From contig NZ_JBEXAC010000001.1 of assembly GCF_040567655.1 (NCBI RefSeq), positions 2,604,001 through 2,668,000 on the forward strand: a DNA stretch of 64,000 nt, read 5' to 3'. A program made the translations under genes and the position numbers. Source of the stretch: Chitinophaga sp. H8. GTDB lineage: Bacteria; Bacteroidota; Bacteroidia; Chitinophagales; Chitinophagaceae. Under the pieces are notes generated by a model. That model did not search any database. It was not told the DNA's origin and was given only the letters and a program-made list of their open reading frames with translations. This document shows, piece after piece, positions 17,589 to 26,284 of the stretch (position 1 is the stretch's first letter; the number at the start of each line of letters is the position of its first letter).

Positions 17589-17646
17589 TGTGCCGGATAT
17601 AAGACCAGAGCGACTATAACGGTCATCCGGTAGTATATCCGGCACA
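17589..17646. repeat. Perfect 13-bp inverted repeat between two small genes
   Basis: TGTGCCGGATATA (17589-17601) and TATATCCGGCACA (17634-17646) are perfect complements separated by 32 bp, with a further GACC/GGTC pair inside. There is no T-run, so it is not a standard terminator. It could be a structured leader of the gene at 17689 or the trailer of the acidic-protein gene. Confidence 0.75.
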
Positions 17647-17688
17647 TGGAGAGGCTTATTTATTGTTCACCATATTAACTTTTATGCT

Positions 17689-17976
17689 ATGAAAAAGCAT
17701 CTTGTATCTTTATTGATGGTAGCCGGAGCCGCAATATTCATTATTGCGCAAACGCAGGCTGGGAATGGCTATAACCGCGCCAGCCACCATGAGGTAATGC
17801 TGACACAGCAGGATGGTATTTTTTCAATGCTACAGGACACTACTCCCAAACAACGGGATACCAGTATGTGGCCTAAAAAAGATAAGAAACACAAGCCCTG
17901 GAAAGATAAACACAAAGACTCTACGCAACGTCCACAGAAGGATACCTTTTTAGTACCACCTGCTACTCCTTATTAA
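17689..17976 (+). CDS. Small secreted lysine-rich hypothetical protein
   Basis: The 95-residue protein starts with a signal peptide (residues 1 to about 24, MKKHLVSLLMVAGAAIFIIA, ending QTQA). After a short spacer comes a strongly basic, proline-containing tail (MWPKKDKKHKPWKDKHKDS). I recognise no family. It is presumably periplasmic or secreted. The tail resembles basic, intrinsically disordered regions that bind nucleic acids or polyanions, but this is only a possibility. Confidence 0.6.
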   Translation: MKKHLVSLLMVAGAAIFIIAQTQAGNGYNRASHHEVMLTQQDGIFSMLQDTTPKQRDTSMWPKKDKKHKPWKDKHKDSTQRPQKDTFLVPPATPY

Positions 17977-18083
17977 TTAACCAGATGTTAAATTAATGTC
18001 AAAAGTTTTGTTACCTGCCCGCCAGAATGCAACAACAACGGGCAGGTAACCAACTTTTCCTTACCGCTTATCCTCATAATACT

Positions 18084-18113
18084 TTGACATTTTATTTTAA
18101 TCTGCTACTTTTG
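18084..18113 (+). promoter_or_regulatory. Bacteroidota promoter (TTG-N19-TACTTTTG)
   Basis: TTG (18084-18086), exactly 19 bp, then TACTTTTG (18106-18113) is a near-ideal match to the Bacteroidota consensus. It lies 67 bp before the ATG of the hypothetical gene at 18181 and supports that gene as real. Upstream, 17977-18083 shows no gene. Confidence 0.7.
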
Positions 18114-18180
18114 TGACTTACATTTTTTTGTGTAAAACAAAAGCCGTATTAAAATAAGAGGCTAAGACGGTGCTCAGATA

Positions 18181-18606
18181 ATGGTGAAACTAAGGTTGTT
18201 ATCAGTCAGGAAATGTTGCTTTGTACTGCTGTTGTGCATTATACATGTAGCAATAGGCATACCCGGTTCTTCTTTTACCGGGATGCAGTTGTTTACTATG
18301 GAGAAAGGCATGCAGCGTGCGAACCATCCATTTCTGGCCAATAATGCCCCTGACAATTTCGGGCAGGACCTTCCTGATGAGCCGGAAGAAGTAACCCAGG
18401 CCAAAAACAACCGGCGCCGGCTTCGTTTTTTTAATACTGCCACCAGTTCCCAGTTTAACATCAGCCAACGCATTGTGCAGGAAATAGATAACCTGGCCTA
18501 TGCTTATGCGCTCTATAAAGATGTCAATAAAACCGGAATATACCAGCAACAGGACTCTTTCCTGCCTGCGTATTACAACTTCCTCTTCCGGTTTGTCCTT
18601 TTCTGA
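18181..18606 (+). CDS. Hypothetical protein with N-terminal signal or anchor
   Basis: The 141-residue protein begins with basic residues and a hydrophobic stretch (KCCFVLLLCIIHVAIGIPGS), which could be a signal peptide or membrane anchor. The rest is polar, with NNRRRLRFFNTATSSQ and a C-terminal part rich in Tyr and Phe (AYAYALYKD, YYNFLFRFVLF). I do not recognise a family. A good promoter precedes it. Two antisense frames overlap it but have no supporting signals. It could be part of the following RND operon region, though 138 bp separate them. Confidence 0.6.
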   Translation: MVKLRLLSVRKCCFVLLLCIIHVAIGIPGSSFTGMQLFTMEKGMQRANHPFLANNAPDNFGQDLPDEPEEVTQAKNNRRRLRFFNTATSSQFNISQRIVQEIDNLAYAYALYKDVNKTGIYQQQDSFLPAYYNFLFRFVLF

Positions 18607-18744
18607 AAAAATACGTACTCCCCTGCCCTTTAGTGAACGCACTTTCTTTAAGGTGTGGTTTTACTTATGTCTTTTCTGATAAAGAAATAATCAATTCAAT
18701 ATAAGGATGCCCGTATGGTATCCCTTAAAATCACGTGTAATACA

Positions 18745-19890
18745 ATGAAACATTTATTGTGGATCAATGCCGCATTAGTCATTACTATGGCCGTTGCCGG
18801 ATGCAATATTAAAGGAGAAGCGATCAATAACAACATGGACGTAGCCACTTACCCCGTTGCTGCAGTTATTTCAAAAGACACCATACTGCATAATAACTAT
18901 GTAGCAGATATACAGGCAGTGCAGAATGTAGAAATCAGAGCACGGGTAAAAGGTTTTCTGGACAAGATCCATGTAGACGAAGGGCAGGAAGTAAAAAAAG
19001 GTCAGCTGCTTTTCAGCATTAATGCAGCAGAGTACAATGCAGAACTGACTAAAGCCAAGGCTTTTCTAAGCAGTACCGTAGCTGATGCAAAAGCTGCCTC
19101 CCTGGAAGTAGAACGGGTAAGGATACTGGTAGAGAAAAAAGTAATCGCCGCTACCGAACTGGAAGTAGCAGAAGCCAAACAGGTAGCAATGGATGCAAAG
19201 ATAGATGAAGCCAGGTCTGCCATGGAAAACATTGCTATGCGGCTTTCGTATACCAGGATATGCGCCCCTTTTGACGGGATCATAGACCGCATTCCGCTGA
19301 AAGCAGGTAGTTTGATTGATGAAGGCTCTCTGCTTACAACCGTATCTAACACCCGGGAAATGTATGCCTACTTCAATGTATCAGAAACGGAATACCTGCA
19401 ATATATCAAGTCGAACAAAGCACAGGATACACCTTCCAATCAAACGGTAAGACTGATTCTGGCAGACGGGTCCAGCTTTCCATGGCCAGGTAAAATAGAA
19501 ACCATCGAAGGAGAATTTGAAGAGAATACCGGCGCTATTGCCTTCCGGGCACGTTTCCCCAATCCCGACAAATTATTAAAACATGGCGCCAGTGGTAAAG
19601 TACAACTGGATAATAACCTGGAAAATGCGTTGATCGTGCCTCAGAAAGCAGTATTTGAGATGCAGGACAAAAACTACGTGTTTGTGGTAGATGCCGCCAA
19701 CAAAGTAAAGATGAAACCCATTGTTCCCAAAACGAGGTTCTCTCACTTCTACATTCTGGAATCAGGCCTGGATCAGGGCGAAAAAGTGATCTATGAAGGG
19801 GTACGTAATGTGCGGGATGGCATGCAGATCCGCCCTTTACTGGTATCTGTAGACAGTTTGATCAACGCCGTACCGCGTGCGGGTATCTAA
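18745..19890 (+). CDS. RND efflux periplasmic adaptor (membrane fusion protein)
   Basis: The 381-residue protein starts with a lipoprotein signal ending in VAGC and has the adaptor layout: barrel-sandwich (lipoyl-like) halves around a coiled-coil hairpin (VRARVKGFLDKIHVDEGQEV-type region, then an Ala/Lys/Glu-rich helical hairpin, then ICAPFDGIIDRIPLKAGSL), a beta-barrel, and a membrane-proximal domain. It bridges the inner-membrane pump and outer-membrane channel encoded next. ATG 18745 is preferred over an in-frame ATG at 18715 because it puts the signal peptide at the N-terminus. Confidence 0.94.
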   Translation: MKHLLWINAALVITMAVAGCNIKGEAINNNMDVATYPVAAVISKDTILHNNYVADIQAVQNVEIRARVKGFLDKIHVDEGQEVKKGQLLFSINAAEYNAELTKAKAFLSSTVADAKAASLEVERVRILVEKKVIAATELEVAEAKQVAMDAKIDEARSAMENIAMRLSYTRICAPFDGIIDRIPLKAGSLIDEGSLLTTVSNTREMYAYFNVSETEYLQYIKSNKAQDTPSNQTVRLILADGSSFPWPGKIETIEGEFEENTGAIAFRARFPNPDKLLKHGASGKVQLDNNLENALIVPQKAVFEMQDKNYVFVVDAANKVKMKPIVPKTRFSHFYILESGLDQGEKVIYEGVRNVRDGMQIRPLLVSVDSLINAVPRAGI

Positions 19891-19950
19891 CATTTATTCA
19901 TTTGCGGTGAGGTCATTTATATGATGTGTTGCCTGGAAATTATTTAAATC

Positions 19951-22900
19951 ATGGTTGAAACTTTTATAAAACGGCCGGTGTTATCACTGGTTATTTCATT
20001 AATTATTACCCTGCTGGGTATACTGGCATTGTTTACGCTGCCTATTACCCAGTTTCCGGATATCGTGCCGCCCTCTGTTACCGTTACCGCGAAATATACC
20101 GGTGCCAACGCAGAAGTGTGTGCCAAAGCAGTAGCTACCCCACTGGAAAGAGCTATTAACGGGGTACCGGGTATGACTTATATGTCGTCCGTATCCAGTA
20201 ACAACGGGATCACCTTAATACAGGTATTCTTTAATGTGGGTACTGATCCGGATCAGGCAGCAGTGAACGTACAAAACAGGGTAGCCACCATTATCGATGA
20301 GCTGCCCGAAGAAGTGATCAAGGCAGGTGTGACTACAGAAAAAGAGGTGAACAGTATGCTGCTGTATCTCAACGTCATGAGTGAGGACAGCACGATGAAT
20401 GAAAAATTCATTTACAACTTTGCAGACATCAACGTGCTGCAGGAGCTGAAAAGAATTGAGGGCGTTGGTTTTGCAGAAATCATGGGCGCCAAGGAATATG
20501 CCATGCGGGTATGGTTAAAGCCTGACCGTATGCTGGCCTATACCATCTCTACCGATGATGTGATTGCCGCCATCCGTACCCAGAATGTGGAAGCCGCACC
20601 CGGCAAAACCGGGGAAAGCTCTGACCGTAACCCGCAGATGCTGCAATATGTATTACGCTATACGGGCAAATTCTTTGAACCATCCCAGTACGAAAATATT
20701 ATTGTCCGCGCCAATAGTGACGGCTCGGTGCTTAAGCTGAAAGACCTGGCAGACATTGAATTTGGCGCCCTGAGCTATGGCATGGTATCTAAAACAGATG
20801 GTAAGCCCTCTGCCTCTATCATGCTGAAACAGCGCCCCGGCTCCAACGCACGGGATGTAATTGCCAATGTGAAAGATAAGATGGCTGAAATGAAGGCCAC
20901 CTCCTTCCCTCCCGGCATGAGCTATAACTTCAACTACGATGTATCCCGTTTCCTGGATGCTTCCATTCAGGCCGTACTGGTTACCCTGCTGGAAGCCTTT
21001 CTGCTGGTATTTATAGTAGTGTTTATTTTCCTGCAGGATTTCCGGTCTACCCTGATCCCTGCATTAGCGGTACCTGTAGCACTGGTAGGTACGCTTTTCT
21101 TTATGCAGATGCTGGGATTCTCCATTAACCTGCTCACCCTGTTTGCCCTGGTACTCGCTATCGGTATTGTGGTAGATAATGCCATTGTGGTAGTGGAAGC
21201 CGTGCATGTGAAGATGAGTGAGGAGCATCTGCCCCCCATGGAGGCTACCATAGCTGCGATGAAGGAGATCAGCGGCGCCATTGTGGCGATTACGGTGGTA
21301 ATGTCGGCCGTATTTATACCCGTAGCCTTCCTATCCGGACCGGTGGGAGTTTTTTATCGTCAGTTTTCACTTACACTTGCATTTGCCATTTTCATATCAG
21401 GTATCAACGCCCTTACGCTCACGCCTGCACTCTGTGCCATCATGTTGAAAAACACGCATGGCGTAGTTTCTAAAAAAGGGTTGCTGCAACGGTTCTTCAA
21501 TGGGTTCAACAAGGGATATTCCGCTACTGAAGGGCGTTATCAGCGTTTCATCAGCAACATTGCCGGCAAAAGAGTTATTACCCTCGTGCTGCTGGCCGTA
21601 TTCTTTGTTGCCACCTGGGGCGCCAGCGCCATTCTTCCATCCGGTTTTATCCCATCGGAAGATCAGGGCATGATCTATGTGAATGTAACCACCCCTGCCG
21701 GTGCAACAGTAGAGCGTACAGAACAGGTGCTCGATCAGGTGCAGCAGGCCACACTGGGCATGGATGCAGTAGAATCTGTATCTACCCTTGCCGGGTATAG
21801 CCTGGTGAATGAAGTAGCCGGCGCCTCCTATGGCATGGGGATGATCAACCTGAAAGCATGGAAAGAACGGAAGGAATCTGTAACAGATATCATGGCCATC
21901 CTGGAAGAAAAAACCAAACATATTGCCGATGCCAATATTGAATTCTTCCCACCACCTACCGTACCCGGATTTGGTAACGCCAGCGGATTTGAATTACGTG
22001 TACTGGATAAAACCGGTAGTGGGGACTTGCGGCAAACCTCCCAGGTAACCAACCAGTTCATTACAGCGTTGAAAAACAGGCAGGAAATCAGTAATGCCTT
22101 TACCAGCTTTGATCCTGATTTCCCACAATATATGATCCATGTGGATCAGGCCATGGCAGCAAAAAAAGGGGTGAACATTGAAAATGCTATGAACACGCTG
22201 CAAACATTGCTGGGTAGTTTTTATGCCTCTAACTTTATCCGCTTCGGGCAGATGTATAAGGTAATGGTACAGGCCTCCCCTGAGTACAGAACACAACCGC
22301 AGGACGTATTAAAACTGTATGTGAAAAATGACCGCGGCGAAATGGTATCGTTCTCCAACTTTGTGACACTGGAACGTGTATACGGACCGGAGCAGCTTAC
22401 CCGCTACAACATGTATACCTCTGCGATGATTAATGGAGATGCCGCAGCAGGGTTCAGTAGTGGGGATGCCATTAAAGCCATTGAAGAAGTAGCAGAAAAA
22501 CAGCTACCCAGAGGCTATAGCTTTGAATGGTCTGGTATGACGAGGGAACAGATCCTGTCCGGTAATCAGGCGGTGTACATCTTCATTATCTGCCTGGTGT
22601 TTGTATACCTGTTGCTGGCCGCACAATATGAAAGTTTCCTGCTGCCATTGCCGGTGATACTATCCTTGCCTGCCGGTATTTTCGGGGCATTCCTTTCGCT
22701 CAAGTTACTGGGGCTGGAAAACAACATTTATGCGCAGGTATCGCTGGTAATGCTGATTGGGTTGCTTGGTAAAAATGCTATCCTGATAGTAGAATTTGCG
22801 ATACAACGGAATAAGGAAGGACATGGTATTCTGGAAGCCGCCAAGGAAGGCGCTGTATCCAGGTTACGGCCTATCCTGATGACCTCTTTTGCTTTCATAG

Positions 22901-23082
22901 CAGGATTGATTCCGTTGTGTATTGCTACTGGTGCAGGTGCTATGGGTAACCGTTCTATCGGAACGGCCGCCGCCGGAGGGATGCTGATAGGTACCCTGTT
23001 TGGCGTGCTGATTATACCGGGATTGTATGTATTATTTGCTCAGATGGGCAAACGCAAACAAATGCCGGCAGTAGCAAAATAA
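19951..23082 (+). CDS. RND multidrug efflux permease (HAE1/AcrB family)
   Basis: The 1043-residue protein is a full-length AcrB-type inner-membrane pump. It starts MVETFIKRPVLSLVISLIIT and has two six-segment membrane halves with large periplasmic loops. The proton-relay aspartates lie in transmembrane helix 4 (GIVVDNAIVVVEAV), and the conserved GLLGKNAILIVEFA segment lies in the second half. It exports drugs, bile-salt-like compounds or hydrophobic metabolites using the proton gradient. It sits 60 bp behind the adaptor and 29 bp before the outer-membrane channel. No TetR-type regulator is adjacent. Confidence 0.96.
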   Translation: MVETFIKRPVLSLVISLIITLLGILALFTLPITQFPDIVPPSVTVTAKYTGANAEVCAKAVATPLERAINGVPGMTYMSSVSSNNGITLIQVFFNVGTDPDQAAVNVQNRVATIIDELPEEVIKAGVTTEKEVNSMLLYLNVMSEDSTMNEKFIYNFADINVLQELKRIEGVGFAEIMGAKEYAMRVWLKPDRMLAYTISTDDVIAAIRTQNVEAAPGKTGESSDRNPQMLQYVLRYTGKFFEPSQYENIIVRANSDGSVLKLKDLADIEFGALSYGMVSKTDGKPSASIMLKQRPGSNARDVIANVKDKMAEMKATSFPPGMSYNFNYDVSRFLDASIQAVLVTLLEAFLLVFIVVFIFLQDFRSTLIPALAVPVALVGTLFFMQMLGFSINLLTLFALVLAIGIVVDNAIVVVEAVHVKMSEEHLPPMEATIAAMKEISGAIVAITVVMSAVFIPVAFLSGPVGVFYRQFSLTLAFAIFISGINALTLTPALCAIMLKNTHGVVSKKGLLQRFFNGFNKGYSATEGRYQRFISNIAGKRVITLVLLAVFFVATWGASAILPSGFIPSEDQGMIYVNVTTPAGATVERTEQVLDQVQQATLGMDAVESVSTLAGYSLVNEVAGASYGMGMINLKAWKERKESVTDIMAILEEKTKHIADANIEFFPPPTVPGFGNASGFELRVLDKTGSGDLRQTSQVTNQFITALKNRQEISNAFTSFDPDFPQYMIHVDQAMAAKKGVNIENAMNTLQTLLGSFYASNFIRFGQMYKVMVQASPEYRTQPQDVLKLYVKNDRGEMVSFSNFVTLERVYGPEQLTRYNMYTSAMINGDAAAGFSSGDAIKAIEEVAEKQLPRGYSFEWSGMTREQILSGNQAVYIFIICLVFVYLLLAAQYESFLLPLPVILSLPAGIFGAFLSLKLLGLENNIYAQVSLVMLIGLLGKNAILIVEFAIQRNKEGHGILEAAKEGAVSRLRPILMTSFAFIAGLIPLCIATGAGAMGNRSIGTAAAGGMLIGTLFGVLIIPGLYVLFAQMGKRKQMPAVAK

Positions 23083-23111
23083 ATATTCATATACTTTAAA
23101 ACAGGAAAAAC

Positions 23112-24557
23112 GTGCAATTATATAAATGGCTTCAGATAAGTGCCTGTGTGGGTCTGGCAATGGTAGCCGGCAGCTGTAAAATGCAGCAGCCGCTTACCTT
23201 GCCGGCAGCCAAAGCACTACCCGATACTTTTATTCATCCGGTGGATACTGTCAGTATAGCCAGTATGCCTTTAAAAACATTTTTCACAGATGCACCACTG
23301 CAGCAGCTGATAGATACTGCCCTCCGGAACAATTTTGATTTACAGATAGCCTTGCAGCGCATCAACACCGCGCGGGCAGCATTGGTACTTGCCAAACATG
23401 CCTGGTTGCCTTCTTTGGATATATCCGCCAGTGCAGGGGTAGATAAATATGCCGATTACACGCTGAATGGGGTGGGCAATTTTGACACCAACCTGTCGCC
23501 CAATATTGATAAAAATCAGCGTATCCCTACACCTACACCGGAGTACTTTCTGGGGCTGCGGTCATCCTGGGAAATAGATCTCTGGGGAAAGCTGAAGCAA
23601 CGCAAAAAGGCCGCCTATGCCCGCCTGCTGGCCAGCGAAAAAGGCCGGCAACTGGTAACCACGCTCCTGGTAAGCCAGGTAGCAAGCATGTATTATGAGC
23701 TGGTGGCATTGGATAATGAGCTGGGGATTGTCCGTAAGAATATCACCTTACAGCAAAAAGCAGTAGAAACGGTCAACATTCAAAAAGCCGGAGGCAGGGC
23801 CACCGAACTGGCAGTGCAGCAATTCACAGCGCAACTGCTCAGCACACAAAGCATGGAGCATACTATCCGCCAGCAGATTGTACAAACAGAAAGCCAGCTG
23901 AATCGCTTACTGGGAAGGTTCCAGCAGCCTGTTGTGCGCACCAGGGATATATTTACACAACCGTTGCGGATAAATGTAAAAACAGGTATTCCCGCTGCAA
24001 TGTTATTGCGCAGACCGGATATACAACAAGCTGAACTGGAACTGCTGGCAGCTAAATCTGATGTAAATGCGGCCAGAAAAGCATTCCTGCCCTCTTTCAA
24101 CATTACACCTTATGCAGGACTGAATGCATTTAATGCGTCCCTGCTATTCCAGGCCCCCTCTTCTATTGCTTATGGTATCGTAGGAGGATTAACGGCACCT
24201 ATCTTTAATAAACAACAGTTGAATACGCAGTATAAGCAGGCCGGAGCCGCCGCCATTGCCAGCTTTTATGAATACCAGCGAACAATTGTGAACAGTTACC
24301 AGGAAGTAGTTACCGCCCTGAACCAGGTAGAAAATCAGCAGGCCATCAACCAGCTGAAAGAAAAAGAAGTGACGGTATTACAACAAGCGGTAGCTACTTC
24401 GCAAGACCTTTACATGGCCGGATATGCCTCTTACCTGGAAATCATTACGGCCCAGAAAAGTGTATTGGAAGCCGAACTGGCATTGACCATCACCCGGAAG
24501 CAGATTTTCCAGGGAACGATAGAGCTGTATCGTGCCCTGGGAGGTGGATGGCAATAA
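23112..24557 (+). CDS. RND outer-membrane channel (TolC/OprM, NodT family lipoprotein)
   Basis: GTG 23112 gives a 481-residue protein with a lipoprotein signal (VAGSCK, acylated Cys at 22) and two outer-membrane-efflux repeats rich in Ala/Gln helices, including LLRRPDIQQAELELLAAKSD, a hallmark of NodT-type factors. It forms the trimeric outer-membrane duct of the tripartite pump encoded by the two preceding genes. A terminator follows. Confidence 0.95.
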   Translation: MQLYKWLQISACVGLAMVAGSCKMQQPLTLPAAKALPDTFIHPVDTVSIASMPLKTFFTDAPLQQLIDTALRNNFDLQIALQRINTARAALVLAKHAWLPSLDISASAGVDKYADYTLNGVGNFDTNLSPNIDKNQRIPTPTPEYFLGLRSSWEIDLWGKLKQRKKAAYARLLASEKGRQLVTTLLVSQVASMYYELVALDNELGIVRKNITLQQKAVETVNIQKAGGRATELAVQQFTAQLLSTQSMEHTIRQQIVQTESQLNRLLGRFQQPVVRTRDIFTQPLRINVKTGIPAAMLLRRPDIQQAELELLAAKSDVNAARKAFLPSFNITPYAGLNAFNASLLFQAPSSIAYGIVGGLTAPIFNKQQLNTQYKQAGAAAIASFYEYQRTIVNSYQEVVTALNQVENQQAINQLKEKEVTVLQQAVATSQDLYMAGYASYLEIITAQKSVLEAELALTITRKQIFQGTIELYRALGGGWQ

Positions 24558-24625
24558 CCCCAACGCCCGTTTTATCATGTTGTCATAAATAGCTGATATT
24601 CAGCACATACTTTGTCTGATGTAAA

Positions 24626-24665
24626 ATAAATAGCCCTGGCCGTTGTGCCGGGGTTATTTATTTTT
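24626..24665 (+). terminator. Terminator of the RND efflux operon
   Basis: An imperfect stem of about 13 bp (AAATAGCCCTGGC with GCCGGGGTTATTT) around a short CGTTGT loop is followed by a T-rich stretch. It lies about 70 bp after the outer-membrane channel gene. Confidence 0.8.
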
Positions 24666-24738
24666 ATAAATATTCTCCTATAAAGTCTATTAATTAAATA
24701 GAGTTTATGTACTTTGTGCTCATATCGCAATGAAGTAA

Positions 24739-25710
24739 ATGGATAAAATTATTACTACATTACCTCCGGTTGCCCCGGCGCAGCCAGAAACGCCTGTAAC
24801 CACGCCCGCACTGGCCATTCCCCCTGCTGGTCCATCCAGGAAGGGGCTACGTTTACTCCTGTGGAGTATATGCCTGGCTGCTACTGCGGTTATCCTGGTA
24901 GTGTTATGGCATAGTACGCCTGTTTTCCGGCATTATGTAGCAGATATAGACGTAGAATTTTATTATTTCCTGGGAGCAGGCTTTGTGTTTGCCATGATAG
25001 ATGGCGCCATAGGGATGTCTTACGGCATTACTTCCACCACTTTTTCACTTTCTATGGGTATTCCGCCCGCATCCGCCAGTGCAGCCGTGCATTTGTCAGA
25101 GATACTCAGCAATGCCATTGCAGGCTGGATGCACTTTAAAATGGGAAATGTTAACAAACGTTTATTTCAGCTGCTGTTATTTCCGGGTATAGCCGGTGCT
25201 GTCATAGGCGCTTACCTCCTGTCTTCTCTTGAGCATTACAGCCAGTATACCAAACCAGTGGTATCGCTTTATACATTGATCCTGGGCAGTATTATCTTAT
25301 CCAAAGCATTTCAATCCGCCCGCAGGAAAGTGGGTAAGAAAAAGATTAAAAAGATAGGCGTATTGGGATTTGGTGGCGGCTTTATTGATGCAGTAGGTGG
25401 CGGCGGCTGGGGTTCCATTGTATTATCTTCTCTGATAGCCGGAGGCCGTAATCCACGTACCTCTCTGGGTACTGTAAAAGCAAGCCGTTTTTTTATAGCC
25501 ATGCTCAGCTCTCTTACTTTCATTACGGTACTGCATACCGTACACTGGCATGCTATTGCAGGGCTTGTAATAGGCAGCGCTATCGCAGCACCCATTGCTG
25601 CCAGAGTTTCTAACCGCATTTCTGCGAAAAGTATCATGGTAGCAGTAGGTATTATTGTGATATTGGTAAGTATGAGAAGTATTTATGGGTTCCTGACTAA
25701 ATTACTCTGA
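24739..25710 (+). CDS. TauE/SafE-family membrane exporter
   Basis: The 323-residue protein has a proline-rich cytoplasmic N-terminus (about 40 residues), then eight or so membrane segments. It matches TauE/SafE: FVFAMIDGAIGMSYGITSTT in the first half and GGGFIDAVGGGGWGSIVLSS in the second, the two related repeats of the family. Members export sulfite, sulfoacetate or related organosulfur anions, so a role in sulfur metabolism fits the neighbouring transsulfuration gene, though that link is inferred. Confidence 0.9.
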   Translation: MDKIITTLPPVAPAQPETPVTTPALAIPPAGPSRKGLRLLLWSICLAATAVILVVLWHSTPVFRHYVADIDVEFYYFLGAGFVFAMIDGAIGMSYGITSTTFSLSMGIPPASASAAVHLSEILSNAIAGWMHFKMGNVNKRLFQLLLFPGIAGAVIGAYLLSSLEHYSQYTKPVVSLYTLILGSIILSKAFQSARRKVGKKKIKKIGVLGFGGGFIDAVGGGGWGSIVLSSLIAGGRNPRTSLGTVKASRFFIAMLSSLTFITVLHTVHWHAIAGLVIGSAIAAPIAARVSNRISAKSIMVAVGIIVILVSMRSIYGFLTKLL

Positions 25711-25718
25711 CACAACGG

Positions 25719-26075
25719 TCAGAGCTCTATTTTTTCTTTCGCTTCCAGCATAGCCGGTTTATTCATTTCATAGTTTACCCGGGCGGATAATACTACTTCA
25801 TCTTTTTCATTAAAGGGTAATGCAGGCAGAAATTTATCAGCGATCACCACTTTTATTTCAGCAGTTCTGTCAGTGAATAAATAAGTTTCCTTATCCAGCT
25901 TTTTCATGACATAACCTTTCACTTTGACAATAGTACCATCGGTATCCAGTTGTCTGGCGTAACGTATGGCCTCTCCTACCGTATACCATTTAGGCGCCTC
26001 ACCCGGTGATTTATCCTGTGCATAACCACAGCAGGTAAACAACAACAAGGTAACTAATAGGTATAAACGCGTCAT
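25719..26075 (-). CDS. Secreted BOF (bacterial OB-fold) protein, YgiW/YdeI-like
   Basis: The 118-residue protein has a signal peptide (residues 1 to about 19, ending GYAQ) and one OB-fold domain with TVGEAIRYA, VKVKGYVMKKLDKETYLFTD and EIKVVIADKFLP, as in the BOF family (YgiW/YdeI). E. coli members are periplasmic stress-tolerance proteins. It is convergent with the TauE/SafE gene, ending 8 bp from it. A minus-strand TACCTTTG at 26184-26191 could be part of its promoter, leaving a leader of about 110 nt. Confidence 0.75.
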   Translation of the reverse strand: MTRLYLLVTLLLFTCCGYAQDKSPGEAPKWYTVGEAIRYARQLDTDGTIVKVKGYVMKKLDKETYLFTDRTAEIKVVIADKFLPALPFNEKDEVVLSARVNYEMNKPAMLEAKEKIEL

Positions 26076-26284
26076 TTTGATTTTGTTTTATCTGTTAACT
26101 ATCAATGGAAAAGTATCCGGTTTCCTTTATATTAAAACAATACCTGCATCTGAAATGTTCAATATGCCTGGTTATCCGTATTGCAAAGGTACGTCAAAGT
26201 ATTTGAACCCGTATTGCTGCCTGATAATTCGTACATTCATAAAACAGGCTGATAGTAATTAAGCATACCAATAACTTACACTGT

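Noticed and set aside
18202..18642. A 146-codon minus-strand frame over the gene at 18181
   Set aside because: It has no promoter or domain, while the plus-strand gene has a near-ideal promoter and an N-terminal signal or anchor.
26077..26262. A 61-codon plus-strand frame in the gap before the symporter
   Set aside because: No family, no promoter and unremarkable composition. It starts right at the BOF gene's 5' end and covers that gene's probable promoter.
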